A stretch of DNA of 64,000 nt, from assembly GCF_040183065.1 (NCBI RefSeq), contig NC_091119.1, positions 108,576,263 to 108,640,262 of the forward strand. The letters run 5' to 3'. Positions 10,981 to 22,338 of the stretch are shown piece by piece; position 1 is the first letter of the stretch; every line of letters begins with the position of its first letter. Made by a program: the position numbers and the translations under genes. The notes beneath the pieces were generated by a model, which was not told where the DNA came from, made no database searches, and saw only the letters and a program-made list of their open reading frames with translations. The stretch comes from Periplaneta americana. Taxonomy: Eukaryota; Arthropoda; Insecta; Blattodea; Blattidae.

Positions 10981-11880
10981 GACGGTTGATCTGTGGCGCA
11001 CGTTGGTTGCGCCACTTGCGACGGTCAGTGCGTGTGTGTTGGTCCACGTGGGCGCCAATCTCGATGGTTGCTCTCTCCTTCCTCTGCCGCGTCGCCGACA
11101 AAGTCAGGATCGATTAGCTCAGCCGGGACGCCAATACACGCTGCTGTCCCACGGTGGAGATGATCTCTTTTTAGGGACACTGTGGTTTTGTGGGTGAAGG
11201 ATTTTAATGTGATTTTTGTCGATCACACGAACACAATGAGAAAAACCAAGGAGTAAAGTTCCATTAATCTGGCTTATTATGAACACGTCCCTACGTGAGT
11301 ATGAGCTACGGAATACTGGCTGTTGTCTTCTCTGTAATCTCGGCAACGTTTTTCTTTTATCTGACGCCTGTTTAAATGACCACTACTATTTTCCGTGTAA
11401 TTCACAAACTCGAAAACACGAAGTCTCCACTTTACCACCACGGTCGGCTCAATGGCCGGGAATTGAATGAGAGACCGGTCGGCTCAATGGCCGGGAATTG
11501 AATGAGAGACCGGTCGGCTCAATGGCCGGGAATTGAATGAGAGCGCGTCTTCGGTCACCACACGTTTAAATACCTGCTATGGTGACGCGCTCTGATGACG
11601 CTACCTTTTGTTTAGGCTAGCTAAAGCCATCGCGCGCGTTCCTCGACAAGGAAAACCCACGCTAGAGTTCAACAGCCTTGCACGCGTCTTCGACGGTTGA
11701 GTGCCCACACACTTAGGCTTAATGTACTAGGCGCCTGCAAGACTGTGAGAACAAAACACCTATTATACGCCTCGCCGCTCACAAGCGCTTGGGTTCGAAT
11801 ACCTTAAGAAACGGAGAAATCTCTGAGATGAAGCTATACCGTATTTTATATAAAATAAATATCTCTTCCTATCGCTAGGC
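10981..11880. repeat. GC-rich segment, possible retroelement piece
   Basis: Base composition rises sharply against the AT-rich intron, with many CG dinucleotides. Near the left edge TGGCGCA and TGCGCCA form a short inverted pair. A 35-bp tandem repeat lies at 11441-11543. Near the right edge there is an AAATAAAT polyadenylation-like signal. A piece of LTR retroelement is one reading, but no paired LTRs or coding frames were found. Confidence 0.35.
11441..11543 (+). repeat. 35-bp tandem repeat, three copies
   Basis: The unit starts CGGTCGGCTCAATGGCCGGG and ends AATTGAATGAGAGAC. Copies run 11441-11475, 11476-11510 and 11511-11543; the third loses its last two bases. The copies are essentially identical, which suggests recent expansion. 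The unit is GC-rich within the GC-rich segment. Confidence 0.9.
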
Positions 11881-12382
11881 CACCCGACTACAGCTTCAAG
11901 TTGTAGAAGAATACCGTGCGTCACTAAGAAAAATTGCAGTCGACAATCATAAAATTGTTTGACGTTTAAGTCCCTTTAGTGCTGCAAGGTTCAAGAACGA
12001 TAAGAAGGCTGTTACCACAGAATGAGTTTTGTGATAACAATGATGGAACTTTGTAACAATAATAGAAACATGTTATCATCAGGATTCTCGTCACAGCTGA
12101 AGCTTGCTTTTCAACACACGGTGTTCCTAATCATCAGTTTCCATAACCCATTCCTCGTATTGTACTTCTGGTCCAAAAATACAATATAGAGTTTCTATAA
12201 AAACTGTCGGTTAATTTAGAGTATGGCAATATATTTTATGACGATTATAATATCACCAATATATAACCTACCGATAGTAACATTCATACCACTCAACCAA
12301 TCAGGAGATTGGCCCCTTACATCTGTCTGTTCCCTCTTTCTATTTGTATATAAAGAAAGCATAATAGGGACATATCCCCTGT
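11881..12382 (+). other. intron 2 spacer, nothing recognised
   Basis: I see no coding or repeat signal here beyond the short open frames expected by chance. Confidence 0.35.
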
Positions 12383-12726
12383 TTAGTCTGAGTGGTTGGT
12401 TTCTTCCGAGGTTTCCCCCAGCCATGGGACTGATGCCGGGTAGTCTATGGCGAATTCTCGGCCTTCACTTCACTTCACTCCGTTTGGTCTGATTGGTTGG
12501 TTTTTTCCGAGGTTTTCCCCAAACTTAAGGCAAATGCCAGTTAATCTGTTGGCGAATCCTCGGCCTCACCTCATCTCACTACATCTCGCCAAAAAATTGT
12601 AAAAATTGAAATTGTAAAAAATTGTGATTGTAATCTTGTAAAATTTTGACTTGTACCACATCTTAAAGCTTCATTGCTAATGTAAGATCTATGGAATACA
12701 ATAAATTAAACGAAAAAAAAAAAAAA
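12383..12726 (+). repeat. retroelement 3' tail with duplicated segment and poly(A)
   Basis: Two tandem, diverged copies of a segment are seen: GTTGGTTTCTTCCGAGGTTT at about 12400 and GTTGGTTTTTTCCGAGGTTT at about 12493, each followed by GGCGAAT.CTCGGCCT. Then comes an AT-rich 3' tail with AATAAA near 12700 and a run of A at 12713-12726. This is the form of a LINE or SINE 3' end in + orientation. No reverse transcriptase frame precedes it, so the copy is heavily 5'-truncated. Confidence 0.6.
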
Positions 12727-12827
12727 TAATAGCAGTAACGGTACCGGGTATTCATAGTAACAGTAATAATCAGAGTTTTTAAGCAATTTTTATTACTGCA
12801 CAAATCGGTACCAAAATTACTGGAATG

Positions 12828-12829
12828 AA

Positions 12830-12916
<87 letters not shown>

Positions 12917-12925
12917 GTTGTTGTT
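12828..12925 (+). repeat. (ATT)n microsatellite with (GTT)n end
   Basis: A long uninterrupted ATT array turns into GTTGTTGTTG at its right end. It lies in intron 2 of the synaptotagmin gene. The poly-leucine open frame across it is an artefact of the repeat. Confidence 0.97.
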
Positions 12926-13215
12926 GAACTCGCGGATACGTCAGAGTCTGACGTCCGACTCCGGAAGTAATAGCGACAATAGACGACAATCGTTAAATTT
13001 GAGGTGGATAATGGGAATAAGTGGAATAACTTTTTTTTAAATCAAGTGGATAGCGAGCACAGGCAGAGTGTTTCTTCACTGTAACTGTGTGTAACTTATA
13101 CAATGCAAATTTCCATGAATACAAGGCTATTACTTTCACTTGGTATCTGTTGTTGTCTTTTAACTTTTATTACTGCACAAATTGTGTATGACTGTACACT
13201 AAAAAAACCCTGGTA

Positions 13216-13217
<2 letters not shown>

Positions 13218-13286
<69 letters not shown>
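13218..13286 (+). repeat. (AAT)n microsatellite
   Basis: An uninterrupted AAT array lies just left of the mariner element in intron 2. Confidence 0.97.
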
Positions 13287-13287
<1 letters not shown>

Positions 13288-13394
13288 TCTCTCTTCAAGT
13301 ATTAGATCTCAGTGATCTAGCCATCTCTCTTCGAATTTTTTCAGTTACTTTTGTAGTTTTGGATATAAAAGACAGGCATTTTCTTTCCATTCTA

Positions 13395-14726
13395 CGAGGG
13401 GGATCCAGGAAATAACGACTGTTTTGTTGTAATAATTAAAAAAAATATTTATTTGAAAAAAACAAAGTCTGTTACATAACTGAAGCTTCCTTTACTTCTC
13501 TACATAATCACCACCTACATTTAAACATTTGTCGTATCTGTTCACTAGCTTTAGAATTCCCGTGTTATACTCCTCTGCCGCCAGTTCATTAAGCCAGGTG
13601 TTCACTGTCTTCTTCAACTCTTCATCACTTCCAAAACGCGTACCACTCAGAAAGTCTTTCAGCTTAGTGAAAAGGTGAAAATCGCTAGGAGCAAGGTCTG
13701 GACTATAGGGCGGATGATCAAAGATTTCCCAACCGAATTGATCCAGCAATTCTCGAGTTGAAGCAGCAGTGTGCGGGCGGGCGTTGTCGTGAAGAAACAC
13801 AACTCCTCTCGAAAGCATTCCTCGCCTCTTGTTTTGGATGGCTCGCAGTAGTTTTCGTAAAGTCTCACAATAACGATTTGCATTGATCGTAGTGCCTTTT
13901 GGCATGAAATCCAGTAAAAGCACACCTTTGCGATCCCAAACGACAGTAGCCATGACTTTTTGTGTTGAGAGAGTCTGTTTGAATTTTCTCGGTTTCTTGG
14001 GTGATGAGGGACGATGCCACTGACGTGATTGGCGCTTGGTCTCTGGGGTGTTGTGAGACACCCAAGTCTCATCACCAGTCACAATTTGATCAAGAAAGGC
14101 GTCTCCATCTGTGTGATATCGCATCAAGAATGTCAATGCTGAGGCCATTCTCTGAGTTTTGTGTTGGTCACTCAGTTGCCGTGGAACCCATCGTGCACAG
14201 ATTTTGTGGTAGCCAAGGTGTTGCGACACAATTTCACCAAGCAAAGAACGAGAAATGTCAGGAAAGGCAATATGCAATTCGTCGAGTGATGTGCACCTGT
14301 CTTGCAAGATTCTGTCGTTTGCTTTAGTCTTCAGGTCTTCTGTGATGAGTGATGGGCGTCCGGGTCGAGTTTCATCGTGGACATTTGTTCGCCCATTGTT
14401 GAACATTTCGCACCATTTTCTCACGTTTCTTTCATTCATTACAGTATCACCATACACTTCTTTCAATTGCCGGTAAATTTCTGCAGGTTTCAAATGTCGG
14501 GCATTCAAAAATCGAATCACACTGCTCACCTCACAGTCGGCGGGATTATCAATCACGTCGTTCATTTTGAAGTAACACAAAATGCACAATGGCGACTTGT
14601 TGCAACCAGTACTCACAACATTATGAGAACACATGTTAAGGAAGCCAGTTGACTTTCAAACAAGGAAGGGGAGTCAGCTGCGCGGCGGGTATGCGCGAAC
14701 GGTCGTTATTTCCTGGATCCCCCTCG
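13395..14726 (-). mobile_element. full-length mariner transposon
   Basis: Inverted ends beginning CGAGGGGGATCCAGGAAATA are identical for 25 bases. They start at 13395 and end at 14726, and the element is flanked by TA (13393-13394 and 14727-14728). Length is 1332 bp, typical of mariner. The single gene inside is open from start to stop on the minus strand. It is inserted antisense in intron 2 of the synaptotagmin gene. Near-identical ends and an open frame suggest a recent insertion. Confidence 0.95.
13492..14565 (-). CDS. mariner transposase, open frame
   Basis: A 357-residue frame runs from ATG 14565; an upstream in-frame ATG at 14634 would add 23 residues, but the later one fits the family. 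The N-terminus holds paired helix-turn-helix DNA-binding regions (residues about 10-110). The diagnostic linker WVPRQL follows. The nuclease shows TGDETWV (D165), HDNARPHTA (D260) and YSPDLAPSDFHLF (D295), with 34 residues between the second and third aspartate, the D34D pattern of mariner. Usual length is about 345-355, so nothing is missing. It cuts and pastes its own element at TA sites in the nucleus. No stop or frameshift is seen. Whether it is active cannot be told from sequence. Confidence 0.95.
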   Translation of the reverse strand: MNDVIDNPADCEVSSVIRFLNARHLKPAEIYRQLKEVYGDTVMNERNVRKWCEMFNNGRTNVHDETRPGRPSLITEDLKTKANDRILQDRCTSLDELHIAFPDISRSLLGEIVSQHLGYHKICARWVPRQLSDQHKTQRMASALTFLMRYHTDGDAFLDQIVTGDETWVSHNTPETKRQSRQWHRPSSPKKPRKFKQTLSTQKVMATVVWDRKGVLLLDFMPKGTTINANRYCETLRKLLRAIQNKRRGMLSRGVVFLHDNARPHTAASTRELLDQFGWEIFDHPPYSPDLAPSDFHLFTKLKDFLSGTRFGSDEELKKTVNTWLNELAAEEYNTGILKLVNRYDKCLNVGGDYVEK

Positions 14727-14895
14727 TATAAACAAATCATCAACAACAAATTTCATTTAATCAAAAAAAAAAGAAATAGAGGACAAAATTAAAGGCAAAT
14801 CATGGTAAATAATATTGAGACATTCTTAAAAACATTCTACAAGCGTCATAAAAATCTCCTGTCACAAAGTGACAAGCAATGACTGTTTAAGTTAA

Positions 14896-15119
14896 GTTAT
14901 GTTTTTATTTAACGACGCTCGCAACTGCAGAGGTTATATCAGCGTCGCCGGATGTGCCGGAATTTTGTCCCGCAGGAGTTCTTTTACATGCCAGTAAATC
15001 TACTGACATGAGCCTGTCGCATTTAAGCACACTTAAATGCTATCGACCTGGCCCGGGATCGAACCCGCAACCTTGGGCATAGAAGGCCAGCGCTATACCA
15101 ACTTGCCAACCAGGTTGAC
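14896..15119 (-). repeat. tRNA-derived SINE, family B (copy 1)
   Basis: The minus-strand unit starts with a tRNA-like head (CCTGGTTGGCAAGTTGGTAT..., box B GGTTCGATCCCGGGCC) and ends ...GTTAAATAAAAACATAAC. Further copies lie at 40671-40890, 49129-49350, 49686-49906 and 50833-51041, with a fragment at 51563-51649. Their heads fit RNA polymerase III internal promoters. Confidence 0.9.
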
Positions 15120-15159
15120 TTGACTGTTTATGAAGCCATCCACACAGAATAGGAATATT

Positions 15160-16440
15160 CAATAGATAGATAGATTTTTATTAAGACGTAAGGATGACAA
15201 GCATTCATGGCATCGTCAGTATACAAAAAATTGACAATACATAAAAAATACATCTAGTGCTAAATATGCTAGGATACAGAATTACAAATGTTTTAATTTA
15301 TACACTGAAGGTGAGAACATTTTCGGCGACACAAGCTAATATATACAGTATTATACATAGAGCTTAATACTAAACGACATTTCATACAAGTTGAGAGGAT
15401 GCGAAGGAATTTCTTTCCCCTTCTACTTGCCCTGAGTCCGTCAGTGACAGACCGGTAGCTGTTACCTCTTATACCTGTACCCCCCAAGTTGTACATACAA
15501 GAAAATGAAATGTTAAATGAAGTACATAAGTGAATGTAAAATACAGTAACACAGATGTTTGACAATTCCATGTTTCAGTATATTTTAGTGTCGTTCTTAC
15601 AATATTTTTAACTAATAATTAAATTAAGGAATGTTAGTTTGTATTATGAAGTCAGGGGGGAGTAACACAGTGAAGATTGTCCCGTTGTGTATGCTTAGAG
15701 TAGCAACTAGCAGTGAAGAAAACATTTATCTCCTACTGTCAGTAGCTTTTTAATGTGGCAGTTGACATAAACAACAATAAAATGAAATACAAACGCTTAA
15801 TATAGATTTTCGAAATATAGATTACCGGTAAACATTTTCAATAATAAGAATTTTCACTATGTTCAAAGTCAATTAGTTGAACGTTAGTAAGATAGACAGT
15901 AGCATCTTCCCATTCACGGATGGTAAAGAGTATGAGGAGAGGGGAAATCCTATCAACCAAACTGAAATGGGGATTAATTAACATTTAAAAGTCAATCTTA
16001 ATTGTACCAATTTCAGAATACACTAATTCAGATATACTAATATTTTTCTTCCAAGCTAGAGCCAATGTGGCACTGTCCCATGCAGTCTCTCTGTTTTCTC
16101 TTCCCAGTCTTGGCTTTAACTCTACCTAACATAAAATCATCAAAGGTAGTATCCGGAGGAGAATGTTAAATACTAGAGCTTTAAATTTAGATAATCATTT
16201 GTGCAAAGTGGCAAGTGTTTTAATAATTTTTTTTTACCTCTTTTTTTAATTTTCGCATGTTAAGTTCTTTAATATTTTGTGGGAGTTTGTTATAAAGATT
16301 GCTGCCTCTATGTGATAAACTGTTAATACTTCTGGTAAGTCTAATACAGCTTTCTGTATCCTATGCAACGCCAATGAAGAAGTGAATATGAAACACCTTA
16401 AAAGATGTGCAGCAATAGAGAAAGAAAATGATGAGCCGAG
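15160..16440 (-). repeat. 5'-truncated LINE, C-terminal coding remnant and 3' UTR
   Basis: On the minus strand, 16350 to about 16217 reads RSINSLSHRGSNLYNKLP and on to KKEVKKNY and a stop. This is the form of the reverse-transcriptase C-terminus of jockey/R1-type non-LTR elements. About 1 kb of AT-rich 3' UTR follows, ending in ATCTATCTATCTAT at 15160-15174, a microsatellite tail. Assignment to a clade is not possible from this piece. Confidence 0.55.
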
Positions 16441-16745
16441 ACCTGATATGTGAGCTATTCAAGAGGGGAAAGAATGGGCTATTAGAAAGAGAGTTTGTTT
16501 GAAGATGGTTAATATTATATGAATCTAACGACACTGAAGTTCATTTCATACTGAAACTTATCTTCCCCCTCCATACCCATTGGTGATATAGCCACGGCAC
16601 ATGGCAAGGTCACGGGACAGGTCTTGCCTCCTCCTATTTGTACCTTGATGCCAAAGTATTGGAGTGATGACTTCGTTGTCATACGTTTAGGCATTGGACA
16701 CACACATATCGTCGTTACAGTAGGTCTAATAGTTTAGCATGCATC

Positions 16746-16816
<71 letters not shown>
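16746..16816 (+). repeat. (AAT)n microsatellite
   Basis: An uninterrupted AAT array in intron 2. Confidence 0.97.
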
Positions 16817-16944
16817 GCATTCCGAGGAAATTATCATACCAAAAACAAAACTGCAACAAATAACAAACCAGTTTGTTAACAGTTTTAATTATTACAACAA
16901 ATAAATTTCAGAATATATGTGGAACAATAAGAGAACAGAATGAG

Positions 16945-17190
16945 GGAAGTGACTCAGATGGTACCATTAGAAACTTGCATTCGGTAGGTCCCGGGTTCGA
17001 TCCAGGTGTCGGCCAATTTGGTCGAGGTTTTTTCCGTGGTTTTCCTCGACTGAACGTAAATAAAGGCCAATGCCGGATTGGACTCCAATGACCACGAAAC
17101 AATAGACAGAGTATATCCCCAACAGTAAACTGCAGATAGTCGCGCTATAACCTGGGAGTTAATGGGACTATAAACAGATTAAAAAGAAAT
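16945..17190 (+). repeat. tRNA-derived SINE, family C
   Basis: A tRNA-like head (GTGACTCAGATGGTACCATT; box B GGGTTCGATCCAGG at about 16992-17005) is followed by a body ending GGGACTATAAACAGATTAAA AAG. This is the usual layout of an arthropod tRNA-SINE. Only one copy is seen in the window. Confidence 0.7.
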
Positions 17191-17828
17191 AAGAGAACAA
17201 AGAAACAAAAGATACTGAAAAGCAAATACTTGAAATTATATGAAGTTACGTCGACGTCTGTAATGTTTTATCAATCAATCAAACTCCTGTATCTCCTCAT
17301 GAGGAGCATAGGGCATTCACAAAGTGCCTCCATCGGACCCTATTTGTAGCCAACTTCTTCACTTCGCTCCATGTTTTCCCCTCCCTAGCAATTTCCTCCA
17401 AAACTGTTCTCTTCCATTTGTAATGTTTTATAGTTGTAAAAATTGGATGTTAAACCATTCAGACGTAACTAAAATAGAAACAGCAAGAATGAGATTTCAC
17501 CATTCGCTTGCAGGATACACCAGTAGCCTATGAATAAAGAAAAATAATTGATGCTGATTTTAGATTGGCGGTAACTAATAAATATTTCAGCTTAACCTAA
17601 TAGGAAAGACAGAAAAAGCAAAGGAAGACGGATTTTTAACGTTTTCAGTACATACAAGAAAATATGTCCCCAAAAATAACTTAAAATTACAGTAGCGTGT
17701 CCTTCACAGAACTGTAAGCAATCGCTAAGCAACCATCAATCCCAAACAATTCGGCCCCTTCAGAGACAACTAGGCAATGCATAAATTAATCGCTATATAT
17801 TATACACTATATACTAAATTATTAAATA
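17191..17828 (+). other. intron 2 spacer, nothing recognised
   Basis: I see no feature I can support between the SINE and the TIR element. Confidence 0.35.
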
Positions 17829-19589
17829 CAGTGCTCTCATTTTACGAAGAAATTAGATTACAGCTGAACCCCGGCGTACATTGTCTTGATTGTCGTGCTT
17901 GCACCGGCGCACAATGGTCCAAAATCCATAATTAGGAGCACAAAAGTAGAAAAATTACATGTAAAAAATGAAATAAAACCCTTAAATTATTTTTCCTATA
18001 TAACTAAGTAACACTGAATTGATCATCTTAATCAGCGGAGATGGCTGCAGAGCGAGATAAGCAGGTAACATGCCACATTTCGCCACCCAGCATTCTTACT
18101 CAGCAAGTGCCACGAGTCTGCCGTTTTCTTTGTGCTGTAACTCTGTTGTAAGTGGTCGATTCCATTCATATTTGGTATCAACATGTCAAGTAGTTCTTTA
18201 GGTATGTAACACTGTTTGTTTTTGTTACATTTAATGTTATTACAGCATGTAAAATTAGCATGAATGGACACGGGACAAAATATAAATGTAACCATTGAGT
18301 GCATACTTGGCTAAGGTAGAGAAAAAAAACACCCTTTGTTCCGTTCCAAAATGATTTTTTTTCACTTCCTCGAGTATTTAACTCTATTTTAAATGCAGTC
18401 TTAAGGTGCGCAGATTTGCGGAAGTAATAAATTATGCGCACTATTCTTTCCAGGTGCAGTAGTGCAATTTTTCTCGATTACAGTTATTTAAGTATCTGTG
18501 AACTGAATCTGCTTCCGAAGTACAATTCAGGGAATTCAAGGTGGCAGCTTGTTAATTATGTATCAAATATGCTTCCCGACTGCCCAAAAGGTGCAATAGT
18601 AACTAAAATGTTACATTTTTCCCATAAGATAATTTATCGTTGGAGAGCAAGAGGATAAAGAATATGAGTTCTCTTTTTAACGAAATGAACATTGTCTTAG
18701 TGAACTACTTATTAAATTAGGTTCTCATTGTAATAGTAATGAACATTTAGAGAAAACTTACCCTTGGAAAAAGTCGTGGCTGCCCAAGAAAGCTTTTCCA
18801 TTACAGCAAGTATGAGGTCGAAACAAAAACAATTCAGAGAATTAGAGCTTGTATACAAAACAAGTTTACTACATGTAATTACTGTATAAAAGTTTCATAA
18901 AAATCTCTTAGATAGAAGAAAAGTTACTAATTTTGTCTAAATGCGCCCCCCTATAAGGGGTAGTTCCACTTAGACCAACATAATGAGAGCTTGTATTCAA
19001 AACATATATGCTACCTGTAACAATTGTGTAAACTTCGAAATATGTATGGTAAGACTTTCCTGTGTTAAATTTCAACGTACCCCGGTTACATGTTTCGACC
19101 TATTTATTTACATATTCCGAAGTGATACAGTGTTAAAAGTTGTGTAATCAAGATGTATAATTGTGTAAAGTTTCATAAAAATATGTTAGATAGGAGAAAA
19201 GTTACTAATTTTGTCTAATTGCGCCCCCTGTAAGGGGTAGTTCCCCTTATACCAACGTAATGAGAGCTTGTATACAAAACATATATGTTACCCGTAACTA
19301 CTGTGTAAAATTTCATTAAAATCTCCGAACACATCTTCTATAATTTTTTTTTTTTTTCACGTATAACATTCCACCAAATAAATTCGCTGTTCAACCATAT
19401 ATTGTACTTCATTTTCCAATCGATTACTTAATACACAAGCAACAGTCACACACACGTTCCGGTACAATTCTCAGCAGCAACTAACTGCTGGGATGTTTTG
19501 TAGAAATGGGTTCTCACGCTGGGGTCGGGAGAGCAGGAAGTCGGTCAGCGCGGAATGATACGAAGTTTCCTCGTAAAATGAGAGCACTG
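17829..19589. mobile_element. TA-flanked TIR element, 1.76 kb
   Basis: Inverted ends CAGTGCTCTCATTTTACGA start at 17829 and end at 19589, flanked by TA (17827-17828 and 19590-19591). No transposase is recognised; the minus-strand frames at 18032-18441 match nothing I know. The right half has partly tandem repeats of a GAGAGCTTGTAT.CAAAACA...AAAAGTTACTAATTTTGTCTAA unit (about 18843-18980, 18985-19025, 19150-19320). The GCGCCCCCC/GCGCCCCCTG...AAGGGGTAGTTCC segment recurs in it. The TA duplication and CAG ends fit the Tc1/mariner/pogo group. Confidence 0.75.
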
Positions 19590-20185
19590 TATATTACAAC
19601 TAAAATGAAGCATTTTAGCATCACTACAAAATTACGCAAAACCACGGTATAAATTCACTGAAGCATTCTCCCTAAATGATCATAGGGAGAGCAAGGAACA
19701 GTCCCACCTTCGTTGTTCACTTTTTCCATAATATCCAACCACTTCACATCCGCATAGCGACAGTACCCAGCACGGATGCCCACATATAAAGACACTTCAA
19801 ATCTAGTTACAATGCTAACATGCTAACTTCCAAATCCCCAACATTCAAGATATATTGACGCACAATAAAATGTGGCATAGTTATGTGGTTTGCTTGACGA
19901 AAATAAGACATTTGTTTGAATAAGTTTGATCTCTATGAAGTGCTTACACAGCTTATCTGGATGCCACGTCCCTTTTAAATAATAAACCAATAGAATACAG
20001 ATCCACTGGCCATCCCATATCAGGATGGAAAGAACAATGAAAAGCTGAAAACCTCTATGTCAGAACAGTCCAAAAGGTAATGAACAAGAGAAAGAGAAGA
20101 CTAGCATGTATTAATCACAACTCTATTTGATAAACACAACGGCGAAACGTGTTTGAAAGAAGGTAATAGAGTATGTAATCTAGTA

Positions 20186-20297
20186 CAGTGGTGTTCAATC
20201 TTTTTTGCTAACATAGTTCCAAAATACGTTTTTCATCTTTGTACTCCAAATTGCATTACAATTATATAAGAAATGGCAAAAGATGTTGTATGCAAAA

Positions 20298-20366
<69 letters not shown>

Positions 20367-20620
20367 GTTACTACTTTTATTATCACACATACAGTAGTTA
20401 CTGATGAAATAATACTAATAACGAATTACGGTATGTAAAATGTTTCTGAAGCAAGGAAAAACTAGAGTTGATAATGTAAAAAAAATATGTAAAATGCAAT
20501 AATTATCAACAAGTATAATAAAATAAATATGTCAGCATTTTTACATATGTAGTCAATGGGATGCATGTGTATACCCCTCGAGACAACCCGTGTACACATA
20601 CCATAAATAGAATACCACTG
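20186..20620. mobile_element. possible small hAT-like element with (ATT)n inside
   Basis: CAGTGGTGTTCAATC at 20186 is partly matched by an inverted CAGTGGTATTCTAT ending at 20620. The 8-bp flanks (ATCTAGTA and ACCTAACA) agree at only five positions, so the duplication is weak. An (ATT)n tract (20298-20366) lies inside. Confidence 0.35.
20298..20366 (+). repeat. (ATT)n microsatellite
   Basis: An uninterrupted ATT array in intron 2. Confidence 0.97.
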
Positions 20621-21134
20621 ACCTAACATATACCAGTACTAGTAGGCCTATGTATAAAACTGCACAAACTGTAAACCAGAGAAAGAACATCATTACACTC
20701 GAAGTAAAATAAATTCTGAAGAAGATAACAAAATAAACAAAGGAATTAGTACCAATAACATGAATTCACATACACATCAAAATTATATTTTTCATTAATT
20801 TTGAAATGTTGAATGTTTTGTTAAGAGAAGTAGTATTTGTCCTTTGTGCTCCCCTGAACACGCTCCTTTTCCTACATGCGTGACGAATTCATTATAATAT
20901 TTTATACCGGCAGTAATAAATAGAAGGTCCATTATTTACATTTTGCATTGTAAGTTATTCGAAGGCTTATCCCAGAGCCAGCACCTTATAATGGCTGTGT
21001 TTACTCCATAAAGAAACATAAATTCTTATATGAAAATAGAACACTGAAATGTATAGTAAGTGAATAAACGTTTCCAGTGTATTTTACTGTACCCTGAGAT
21101 TCTTATTTCTATATTGTAATGTCTGATGTTGCAG
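20621..21134 (+). other. 3' end of intron 2, nothing else recognised
   Basis: AT-rich intron sequence ends at the acceptor GATGTTGCAG (21125-21134) for the last synaptotagmin exon. Confidence 0.5.
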
Positions 21135-21254
21135 GTGATCGGACGATTGGAACTGGGAGCAGCCAAGAGCACAGGGTCTGCGCTGCACCACTGGAACGAA
21201 GTCTGCAACTCCCCGCGTCGCCAGATTGCGGAGTGGCACAAACTGCGGGAGTAA
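21135..21254 (+). CDS. Syt4: synaptotagmin last coding exon, end of C2B domain
   Basis: Thirty-nine codons and a TAA stop (21252-21254) finish the C2B domain. It reads VIGRLELG..., then [19 protein letters not shown] and RE. The WHKL ending is the WHxL motif near the synaptotagmin C-terminus, linked to vesicle docking. Phase 0 joins it exactly to the GAG codon of the preceding exon (acceptor TTGCAG). The three exons together give an uninterrupted C2B domain of about 145 residues. [19 protein letters not shown] is, from memory, close to insect Syt4. Confidence 0.93.
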   Translation: MIGRLELGAAKSTGSALHHWNEVCNSPRRQIAEWHKLRE

Positions 21255-22261
21255 CCTAACTTCTAGTGACAATATTATTACGTAGACACCTCCATCATCT
21301 GTACGAGATACTCTTGTCGCATTGCTTGACTCGCAAGACTATCTCACAAAACCATCCCAACTTCTCGACTCACACGCATGCGCTGGTTCGTTCCAAGGTG
21401 TTTCGTGGAAGATTCAGTCAATCTTTCCCAACATGAGACAGGGCCCTGGTGTGAGACAGCACGATAATGACTTCCAGTGCGAGCTAACCTGGAATTATTT
21501 GTGGTGGACAATGACGGTTTTAGGGCAGGTTTTTAGATATATTTTCGTTTCCCCTGCCACAAATCCAACAATTGTATGTTATCATATCATTAGCCTCGTG
21601 AGGAAGTGCCAGCCAGCACAACTGATCCTCAGGCACACACAGGAGGAGTTTAATATCCGGCCAAAAAATTAAGATGTAATCGATTCATAGATAACTGGAA
21701 AATACGAATTAATAACTATCGAGTAACAGGTCCATACCGGATGGAGACTAGAAGATGCAAACTATTTTTTTTATTTGCATATTTTCATCATACTTCACGT
21801 TTACAAAGTGTGAGGCACGATCAGAACAAGCTGAGGTGCCTGCATAGGCGAAGGCATGGAAGAGGTGCGAGGGGCATTGGTCTCGACGTTGCTAATTTTA
21901 ATTGTTTGAAAATAGTAGCCATAACTATACTTGAATATATTTCCATGAAGTTCGCTGCTGTTACATCCTTAAATGAGAAAAATGTATTGTGAGTATACTA
22001 GATAACTCTTATGTGTGTTTACCTTTGTATGGATAACATTTTGTCCATTCACTGTCGTCTACTACGGAAATGTGGAAAATCTATCCAAAGTTAGAGACTG
22101 CAATATGTATGTACTTGTTAAGATAATGGTTTACAATTACTGTAAGTTATTTCCATTTCCGCACAGATTTAAAGATTGAAGTAGGCCTAGCATCATCACA
22201 GGTGTAACCTACATATGACATAACATGATATGATATGATATACGGTACGATATGATATGAA
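21255..22261 (+). other. probable synaptotagmin 3' UTR and downstream sequence
   Basis: The sequence after the stop is less AT-rich until about 21680, as expected for a UTR. The 116-residue open frame at 21322-21672 has no recognisable domain. I could not fix a polyadenylation site. Repeated GATATGATAT words lie at about 22225-22260. Confidence 0.4.
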
Positions 22262-22325
22262 TGCTGAGTTTGCAGTGAAAGACCTGCCCTTGGGCAGAAA
22301 ACTATGAATGAATGAATGAATGAAA
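22262..22325 (+). repeat. LINE-X 3' tail with (ATGA)n
   Basis: The segment TGCTGAGTTTGCAGTGAAAG ... CCCTTGGGCAGAAAACTATG followed by (AATG)n is the very 3' end of the LINE copies at 48242-49108 and 63455-64000. Only this tail is present, an extreme 5' truncation. Confidence 0.75.
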
Positions 22326-22338
22326 CTGAATAACTATA

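Noticed and set aside
10981-11880. Solo LTR
   Set aside because: I could not find paired TG...CA borders with a target duplication, so it is kept only as a GC-rich segment.
12825-13040. Open frame with a run of more than thirty leucines
   Set aside because: It is the translation of an (ATT)n microsatellite; no flanking domain or codon bias supports a protein.
18840-19330. Possible CRISPR-like array from spaced repeats
   Set aside because: The units are long, diverged and of uneven spacing, and the genome is clearly animal; they are internal repeats of a TIR element.
21322-21672. 116-residue frame just downstream of the synaptotagmin stop
   Set aside because: It sits where the 3' UTR is expected, has no recognisable domain and starts without support.
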